Notes under the pieces: model-generated
The model's input: only the letters and a program-made list of their open reading frames with translations
What the model was told of the DNA's origin: nothing
Database searches by the model: none
Made by a program: the position numbers and the translations under genes
From: Cylicocyclus nassatus
Taxonomy: Eukaryota; Nematoda; Chromadorea; Rhabditida; Strongylidae
Assembly (NCBI GenBank): GCA_958299035.1
Contig: CATQJL010000112.1
Coordinates: forward strand, 68,975,117-69,039,116
DNA: 64,000 nt
Direction: 5' to 3'
Shown here: positions 56,300-64,000 of the stretch, piece after piece
Layout: each line of letters starts with the position of its first letter
Position numbering within the stretch: the stretch's first letter is position 1

Positions 56300-57420
56300 C
56301 AGAGTGTTGTCCCAAAAAAGTATCGAATGTTTTCACTTTTCGGTGAGAAGATTCCTGAGCTTGACCAAGATTGTTATGATAACTTTTGTTGGCTGACATC
56401 GATGTTTCGGCGATCTACGCCTTTTTCGGAGCCTGGAAAGACGAAGTCATAAGTGTCTATCCACTCAGACGTCAAGTGCCAGGAACAAAACAAACCCGAG
56501 GAGATTAGCCAAAGACATTACCAGAGCCACAAGAACTCATACTCACCTTAGACGCAGCACAATCGGTAGCTGGAGAGCAGACCAAATGATTCACTATACG
56601 AATGTTTAATCTTCAATAACTTTCTTATATCAAAAGCTTTCGCGGATCTTTGGGTGTCATATGGTGTACAGAGCGGATCGCCGATTTCTCCTAGTTACTG
56701 TAGGACTACGGTAAAATTTTCGACTAATTTTGAACTTCTGACAAACGGGAATTGCTTCTAATTTCCAAAAAAAGGAACTGAAGGGCGTCAAACTAACATT
56801 TCGGGGTGAATCATAAAGTTTTCCGCTACCGTACTTTTCGGATTCTCACGGTATGCGCACTGTAACAATGACTTTGGCTTTTTTCCAAAATATACTAAGT
56901 TAACTTGCCTTTGCCAAGCAAAGTTTAGTTGAACCTTGAAGACTTCTTCATTCTTTATCAATTGCAGATAATAAGTGCGAAAATTTACAAAATCAGGTTT
57001 TAAACACATAATGATTTGTTCTTACTGATTTGATTGAGATTTCGACGTGTTTGTAACTGCAACGCTGATTTAGCAAACTTTGAAAAAAGCCAAAAATTGC
57101 GTTACAATACGCATACCATAAGTAGCCGGGAGTACAAGAGTGGAGAACTTTGTAATTAGATTTACATCTCCGAAATATCTAGTTCGACGTCTCGGTCTTT
57201 AAAAGAATATTTTAGAAGAGATTCTCGTTTGTCAGAAGCATAAAACTAATTGAAAATTTCTACCAAATCTTACATTAACTAAGAGTAATCATTGATTCGC
57301 TGTGTACTACAAATCTAAGTTGAAGCTAGCCCTACCGTATGGCACCCGAAGACCCGCGAGAACTTTTGATATAAAGAAGTTATTGTAGACCACGTTCGAT
57401 ACATTTTTTGGGACACCCTG
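56300..57420. mobile_element. Tc1/mariner-ended foldback element, 1121 bp
   Basis: Ends CAGAGTGTTGTCCCAAAAAA and TTTTTTGGGACACCCTG are inverse and flanked by TA (56298-56299 and 57421-57422). From about 56600 inward the sequence is mirrored on the right (TTCTTATATCAAAAGCTTTCGCGG against CCGCGAGAACTTTTGATATAAAGAA). About 260 bases at 56335-56590 have no partner and may be a later insertion. No transposase. Confidence 0.8.
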
Positions 57421-58657
57421 TATATTGAAGGGACCGGTCGATCAGTGGATGTGCGCATAAATGAACAAACAGCTGGTAGAAAACGGTGAAGCATGGTGAC
57501 GCCACTGGGAAAGCACAAGAAGGTAGTTTATAATGGTAACATGTTTAGTCTTAAATCTCAGAAGGTATTGGAGGATAAAAGCCTGCTCGCAAGGCGTTAG
57601 CAGCGTCGATTATTTTATCTTGAAAACCTAAGATGAAAGAAGGAGCAGTGATCACTATTCTAATGATCTAATGCCGTCCCTTTCTTTCTGCAAATATGAT
57701 ATTCCCACTAGAGCAGACTAGAAAGTCTCCTTTTTTCTGTAGTCCGGGTAGAGCAACACACCGTGTTCGTAGTATCAGCTGGATGATGCTAAGTTAATAT
57801 CCGAGGGCTCCGCTTCCAGGAGAAGCGATTGGACAAGGCTGGAGGAGAAGTTTGGTTGGTAAAGTCTCAAATCAGGTGACTGAGTTATTTTTAGACCTCT
57901 AAGGAAAGCATTATTGCCGAAACGTAAGGCCACTGAACTATTTCACATCAAACCTACGTGGCACAGAAAATGCCAGTAGAGAATACAGTGATAAGGCCGT
58001 AATAGGCAGTAATAGGCCTAGATGCACATGAATCAGTTATTTGCTAAAGTTACCTTGTTTATCTGCTTTTGAGTCATGCTACCCCTACCTCATTAAGGGA
58101 AAACGTTTTCCCACTTTCCGTACTTGATGATATAAAAGGCAAGTGTCTTTGCACTTCCTCTTCGCCTTACTATTCCTTTGTTGAATAGGAATATTCTCTA
58201 CAGTTCTTCCAGTCGGGCCCATCTTTGCGAGCTAAAACCAATAGATAGTTGCCGATTGTGTTGCTGATCATGTATCATTATAAATGTAGTTGTGCCGTTT
58301 GATTTCTACTATATTATCTAGTAGGACCTTTCTAAGCAAAAAACTTGCGGAAGGCATTAAACTCTCCGCAAGCGTCTGCTTCAGCTGTTACGATCAGTTT
58401 CCATTTATTAGTAGTCCTACAAGACTCTTTCGGGTAAAATATGTATCAAATTAGTGGTATTTGAGATTGTTGAGTTGCAGTGTTTTCTTGGGAAAATGTA
58501 AAGCGTCGTTGCACAGATTTGTGTAGGTGCTCGTGAAAAAAAAGGCGAGGTGTAATTGTGCGTTTGTTCGTAAATGCAAATCTTTTATTACATAAGGTGG
58601 CCTTGGAATACTGTTATCTAGTGTTGAACACGTTGAATAAGATATTAGAATCAGGTA
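57421..58657. other. Intergenic
   Basis: No gene or repeat that I can support. Confidence 0.3.
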
Positions 58658-58868
58658 AGGCTCCCGCCAGAGTGCCGAAGCCATGCCAGCGCTACGCCAG
58701 CGCCGAGCCAGCGTTTCGACCGATACACGTGTGTATCGTTGGGGCGGGACTAGCTGACTTAGTTCTCAGCCAGGACCCCCGCCCCAACAAAATACACGTG
58801 TATCGATCGAAACGCTGGCTCGGCGCTGGCGTAGCGCTGGCATGGCTTCGGCACTCTGGCGGGAGCCT
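58658..58868. repeat. 211 bp GC-rich near-perfect palindrome
   Basis: AGGCTCCCGCCAGAGTGCCG at the left is exactly inverse to CGGCACTCTGGCGGGAGCCT at the right. Complementarity continues for about 90 bases per arm, up to a loop of roughly 25-30 bases near 58745-58775. Much more GC-rich than its surroundings; very likely a MITE, though no clear target duplication is visible. Confidence 0.85.
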
Positions 58869-60413
58869 AAAGTAATCCAATCCACGATTTACACTCAGAT
58901 CATATGAACGGATCTGGATAGATCACTCATTTAGGGCACTACACAAGTACAAAATTTTTAGGATTTTCGCGTTTCAAAGGCGCGTACGCAGTTAAGGAAT
59001 GTTGGAACGAACTTTGTGCAATAATCGGAATGGGTAAATTTATCGAAAAAGCAAATTTGTAACCTTTGATTCAACTGGCTCGGCATCATCAGAGCGGGGC
59101 TTTGTGGCCTAATTGGGGCCGCTCGCGCCCGCGACGCACCTGCGTCTCTCTCGCGCGAGTGCTCTCTCATCATACCTAGCCTTAATTAGGTCACGAAGCC
59201 CCTGCCTTCCCGAATGCCAAGCCAGTTGAATCAAATGTTATAGTGAATTGTGTGTGCAATGCGAACGATTGTCAGGCTCCACGGATCCTGGCCAAGACAG
59301 TGCAGGTACAGTGCGGGGGCCTTGTCAAGACTGCAAACATCTTCACAAAAAAACGATTCTGGAATGTCTTCTTTTCTGGAAACTTGGAAAACATTTATGG
59401 TAAATGAAAAGCCACGTTCCGAATAAAAACAAAGTATGGGAAACAAACTTTCTGCTTCTGTTTAGCGCTATGTAAGCAAGATTATTGAAAGGCTATACCC
59501 ATTTTAGCAAACACCAACAAAGTCTAAGCTTTAGTTACTCTTTTGAATTTTTAGGCAATTATTAGTGTTCGCATAATGTGGCTAACCCTCTTGAAATTTT
59601 CCAATGTTTTTCTTCATTAAATGTAGTGCACTTCATCTCCACTACCTCAAATTCTTCCTCTCGAAGACTGCTTTCAGACCTATAATTTACCTTGCAAAAG
59701 CGTTCTAAAGAATTCAATAAATAACTAAAATCTGGATTTGCTTCAACTTCTATCCTAAAACAAGTGGAAATAATTCAAATTCACACCAAAAGTTAAATTT
59801 AAATTAGCTAATTTTTTGAAATTTAATTTAAAAATTCACCACAAAAATTTTTAGCCACGCTAATTGTTCTACGTATTTGACGAGTTTTTCTGGCAGAAAC
59901 TGTTTTCATTTTTTTTTGTGTGTTTCCCCTGAGGTCGTCTAAGTAGCATATCTTTAAGCTTTCTTTTACTTTCCGAAGCTATCTTACACTTTTGCCGTTT
60001 CAACAAAAAAAAATGCTGATCTCCTTTCAAAGGTTTCGCCAGAGATGACGCATATTTGCCTACAACTACTTCTAACTTTTCTACCTTTCAGTTTCTTCCT
60101 CTTTGTTTCTCATCTTTTCGAATAAGAGAAGTGCTACCATGTTCATTAACTTGCTCAAAATCTTCATACTCATAAATGGCAGCATACAATTGATCGACAG
60201 CATAGCCATCGACACCGTACATAAAGTTGTAGATGTATCGGCAAGTTATCATTTTTTTTTTCAATATTAGAAGTCAAAAACTCATGTTATTTCAGTGTCG
60301 AGATACTATCGCTCTAGATTGCATCGCGATGAAATCAGCAGGATTTTGCTCATCACCTTATGTTGCTATACATGATTGCCCTGTTACATGCGGCCATTGC
60401 TGAATCCATTATA
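58869..60413. mobile_element. Intergenic with one short MITE (59065-59236)
   Basis: At 59065-59236 the ends TTTGATTCAACTGGCTCGGC and GCCAAGCCAGTTGAATCAAA are inverse and enclose a GC-rich core (GCTCGCGCCCGCGACGC), another small MITE. The remainder of this interval shows no supported gene. A long A/T-rich stretch lies at 59750-59860. Confidence 0.6.
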
Positions 60414-60966
60414 TTAGGTTGGCTAATAAATAAGTTCGGTTGCTTTTTCAGCTCTTACAAATGCTGTAGACGAATTTTTGTCCAATGTTTGGTATATCTG
60501 AAAAGAGCACTTTACTGGGTATTGGACATATATTCTGTTTGAGTAAAACTTATCTTCCAAGGAAAAAAATTCACGAAGAAGTGAAAAATCGCAATTTTCC
60601 CATACTGCGCAAATATGAGGAAATTTGGTTTTCTTAGTGAAACATTTTCAAAATGGCAGATTACAGTTCTTTTTGTTGTTCACTGAATAGGGAAAACTCC
60701 TCTGTATCCGAACACCAAACTGCTATTCTTTATATCCATTACAGCATGGAAACGAAGCTCAAGAAATCAAAGAATTGAGCTTTTGGAAATTTCGCCATGT
60801 TGAGGCATAACTGTCTTTACTGATGATAGAAAATACTATTTATTCGCTATGGGATAGAGGAAGCTTTGAGCTACTTTCCCACAAAGAATCATAGATTGAA
60901 TATAACAAAGAAAATTTTTTTTGATGATTTGTATGCCAAAACGAACTTATTTTTTGGCCAACCTAA
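60414..60966. mobile_element. Mariner-ended MITE (TAGGTTGGCTAATAAATAAG), member 1
   Basis: Ends TTAGGTTGGCTAATAAATAA and TTTTTTGGCCAACCTAA, with TA at 60412-60413 and 60967-60968. A second member of the same family is at 62731-63233. 553 bp, no transposase. Confidence 0.8.
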
Positions 60967-61129
60967 TACTTTCTATCATGCTGTTTTTTTGCCATAAAAT
61001 TTGTTTAAAGCTGTTCAATCTTCCACTTGTTTTGATTATCAAACTGGTCAATGTTACGATCTAGTTAAAGGTTAAATCTTGTGTAACAGCCATACCCCCT
61101 GCATTTAGGAGGTAGCAAAACTGTAAAAT

Positions 61130-61452
61130 ATGCCATCACCATTGCATCAGAACTTTGAGTGCAGTTTTTGCTGGTTTAGTAATATTCCAAACAACCGGTT
61201 CCAAATGATTCAGAACGCAAATAGATGCAACGATAACATGACTTTACTCAGTAGGACAATTTCACGTACTGGTATGTGCGCTAAGATTTTGAATCACAAA
61301 AAAAAGACGACAGAGGCAACAACCTATATACACTTAATGAAGCTCCTTTAATTCATTTTATCCAGTAATCGACTGACACTTTGTTGACAGTCTTATGCAA
61401 ACGAATTTTTTTTGAAGCTCCGGAATGTATTCTCGACAATTTACAGAAATGA
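61130..61452 (+). CDS. Small cysteine-containing two-exon gene model
   Basis: Exon 1 runs 61130-61271 from ATG (or from 61151 after an alternative acceptor, TTGCATCAG) to donor ACTG|GTATGT. Exon 2 is 61391-61452 after TTGTTGACAG; the join is in phase 1. The 67-residue product contains ECSFCWF, NRCNDN, LCKRIFFEAPECILDN and a stop: five cysteines, beginning with CxxC. The spacing faintly resembles a saposin-like domain but is not convincing. No signal peptide is in this model; an upstream exon with a hydrophobic leader (for example near 60978) may exist. The family is not recognised. Confidence 0.33.
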
Positions 61453-62730
61453 ATCATTGTTAGAGAACACTCTTCCAAATATTCCCTCCAGTTTATGAAC
61501 ATTGCGCACATTATAGAATAGTGTCACTTGAAGGCAGCAGCTAGCCAAAACCAAACATCCCGAAATTTTGACATGGAAGGTTGCTTGCATCCCAAACATG
61601 AGAAGAGAGCAGGTCCGAGCGCACAACATGCTGCCCTTGCCTAGGAAACCCCGTTAAGCGCAAGCCATTCTAATACGCGCGGACGAGCTTGCGATACTCC
61701 CTGACTGCCAGAGAAGGCATGCTGCAATGCTATAACTGCGAGGGTCCCGCAACGATTCTGCCTCTCTAACCATGGCCGACGCGCTCCACTGGTCCAAATT
61801 CAAAATGGGAGGCCTTTAGAAAAGTCGTTTTTGCCATTGTCGCGCTCTTTAAGGTGGAAAGGTTGGGGGTTCGAAATCAGCGCCTCAAATTACGCCAGGT
61901 AAGCAAAAAAAACTCCAAGTCGAGAACCTGCCGAGCGCTGCCTTCAACATTTCTTGTCCTACTACAAAAAGGCATATATGACACCCATATTAGTTCTTGA
62001 GAAAACTATTCAAAATGATGAATTTTTCTGGCTTTTTTCCTCTCAGAAATATGAGTTTCCACGGTCAAGCTCGATCAACAACACAAACTTTGTCCAATTG
62101 TTATAGAAAGAGGATGAAGACCTATGCTAATGACAGTTTTGGATTTTACTGCATAGTTGAGTTTTACGGGCCTGCTTAAAATCGCTAAAACTCGAATAAT
62201 CTCTTTCTTCAATTTTTGTTTCTGCAACGACCTTAATAAGAAGCTTCCGAAATACTGTTGGAAAGATACGATTTGTTCTAAGGAAAATAATTTCTTGCAA
62301 AACATCCGAATAGAAGGAAGTTACAATTTTCAAATGCTAACGAACCTTCGGTTTAGCAATTTGGCATCTCTTCTCAATCACTTGAGGTCAGCAAAAGTTC
62401 TCAAAATTCCGCGAACTTAACAGAAACCTGCTCGCAAAATTTGCAGATATCAGCTCATGCTGTGCTGCACTTTTGATTTTGTTAGTTTGATGCGCAAGTG
62501 ATTCCATGGGGGAAAAGTTCATGGCCATCTGCTCTGTAATGTGTGTGCGAACGTTGTTTTTTGAATGTTTTCATGCTTTTTCGTATGCATTCTCAACTTA
62601 AAATATCTCCTTACAATTCCCAAAAACTCACATAATATAAAGAAAATGCTTTAAGGACATCAATAACTAAATCGTTGGCCCATAAATGGGAAACAAGTGT
62701 GTGGCCCGTACATGGGTGCTTTACTAATTA
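61453..62730. other. Intergenic; weak frames only
   Basis: Frames at 61997-62179 and 62157-62420 (plus) and 61441-61629 (minus) have no splice context or family match. Nothing further is supported. Confidence 0.3.
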
Positions 62731-63233
62731 TAGGTTGGCTAATAAATAAGTTCAATCTCTAACATGCAAATTCGAACCTCTATGACAGTTTGAATTATTC
62801 ATTTAGGTGAGATTTTTTTGTAAGGAAGTAGCATCGAGCCTTTACTATCACATATCAGATATTCAACATTTTTCGTCATCAATAAATGACAATTGTGCCC
62901 TTATATGGCTAGCGTTTTAAAAATTCGCTGTTTGTGCATTTTTGCAGCTGAAAATGTGACATTTTCCATAAATTGTTGTGTGGGAGCCAGTTGCACATTT
63001 TACACCAAACTTAAGTTCCTTTTTCAAAGCGTGATTTTTCGAAAACTCAATGAAAAATCCTGACTATTCCACTTTCCTGCAATTTTTGTTGGCAAAACAG
63101 TGATTGTCGCTTGGATGGAGTTGACCTTCCAAATCTTCTTGACTTGCTCCCAACGGTGCCATAACTTACATGAATGAATTAAATTCCCACAAACCGCCAA
63201 AAAACATCCGAACTTATTTTTCAGCCAACCTAA
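62731..63233. mobile_element. Mariner-ended MITE (TAGGTTGGCTAATAAATAAG), member 2
   Basis: Left end TAGGTTGGCTAATAAATAAG and right end GAACTTATTTTTCAGCCAACCTAA are inverse over about 25 bases. Same family as 60414-60966. About 500 bp, no transposase. The left target dinucleotide is blurred (TTATAGG). Confidence 0.75.
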
Positions 63234-64000
63234 TACCACCGACTCGCAGATATGGATGCCATCTAAAGTAACTAAAATGTCAACTACTGGGGTACTTTTT
63301 GCAATAGCGGATTCGCCTTAGGTTTCAGAAGCGAAACAAATAAAATTTCTCGCTTTATTCCTACTCAATCCTTACATTTTTGCAAACCGTTCGGTGTCGC
63401 AACCAGGACGCGACACCGCTAAAACTGGGCCAAGCTGCAAATTCTTCCTGGGCTTTGGCTTATCTCGGCAAGAGTGTTTTTCCCAAACAAAGATATTCAA
63501 ATGAATGTTGATAATTAGGCGTTACCAATACTTTCAAAAGTATGCTGTATCTTCACGTCAAAATTCAAAAAAAAAACATATTGTGGGCAAAACAGAGGGA
63601 GGAAACTTGGGGTAGGATGTTATACAAGCACTAATGTAAGTTTTTCCAAAGTTTTCTTTTCATTTTCAAAAATTTTACAGATCCTCCCACCCATCTATCA
63701 CAAAGAAACCGTTAGCGAAAGCAGAAAAAATTGGTTGAGAAAAGAGGATTATTGGAATAATTAGCATATCCAGCGACGTGCATACGCATAAGAACAGGAG
63801 AATCTACTTTTATAGTTGTTTTACAGTTGTTCCGAACAGCTACGAAACCATAGATTATAAGTTACAACCTTAAACCAGAAATTAAATCAGAGAAATTCAA
63901 AAGAAAAGAGAAGAAATTATGACGGAGAAAGCTGGATCAAACAGCAAAAGTAACAAGATCATAAAAAATTCCGCTGTATTTGTAAATTTGGCCATCGATC
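63234..64000. other. Intergenic to window end
   Basis: Contains a short hairpin GGTGTCGC ... GCGACACC at about 63393-63417. No gene can be supported. Confidence 0.3.

Overview
The window looks like a chromosome segment from a parasitic nematode, most likely a clade V strongylid such as a hookworm. The evidence is AT-rich DNA, genes split by 40-120 bp introns as well as kilobase introns, transthyretin-like (TTL) and CAP/SCP secreted-protein genes, broken RTE-type retrotransposons, and many mariner-, hAT- and foldback-type MITEs. The species assignment is inference. There are no bacterial-type operons. Most long open frames are accidental or come from repeats. The genes below were found by joining short exons by splice site, phase and family motif.

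Layout. (1) 1-3.5 kb: a three-exon TTL gene on the minus strand and a 1.4 kb foldback element with an internal open frame. (2) 3.51-20.73 kb: copy 1 of a large segmental duplication. (3) 20.73-26.83 kb: spacer with diverged tandem repeats, a 474 bp palindrome, a mariner-ended element carrying a nested hAT MITE, and a small four-exon gene model. (4) 26.83-47.58 kb: copy 2 of the duplication, same orientation, enlarged by several insertions. (5) 47.58-64 kb: a second TTL gene, a hAT MITE with a perfect 8 bp target duplication, a seven-exon CAP-domain gene, some weak gene models and several more MITEs.

Genes in the duplication. Each copy carries a two-exon gene for a very small secreted peptide with six cysteines in a CS-alpha-beta (defensin/toxin-like) spacing. 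The intron of that gene holds a conserved 50-codon coding block. Each copy also has an RTE relic, an unidentified plus-strand gene inside a 2.3 kb tract that is almost identical between copies (probable gene conversion), and a strongly conserved minus-strand exon pair. The six-cysteine peptides differ mostly by amino-acid replacements while the cysteines are kept, whereas the other shared coding blocks change mostly by silent substitutions.

As a whole the locus looks like a rapidly remodelled cluster of secreted-protein genes (TTL, CS-alpha-beta and CAP, families typical of host-interaction or immune secretions). Comparing the two duplicate copies supplies 'empty sites' for many insertions. 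The best of these is a 2.6 kb composite unit bounded by two nearly identical 223 bp MITEs and flanked by a TA target duplication.
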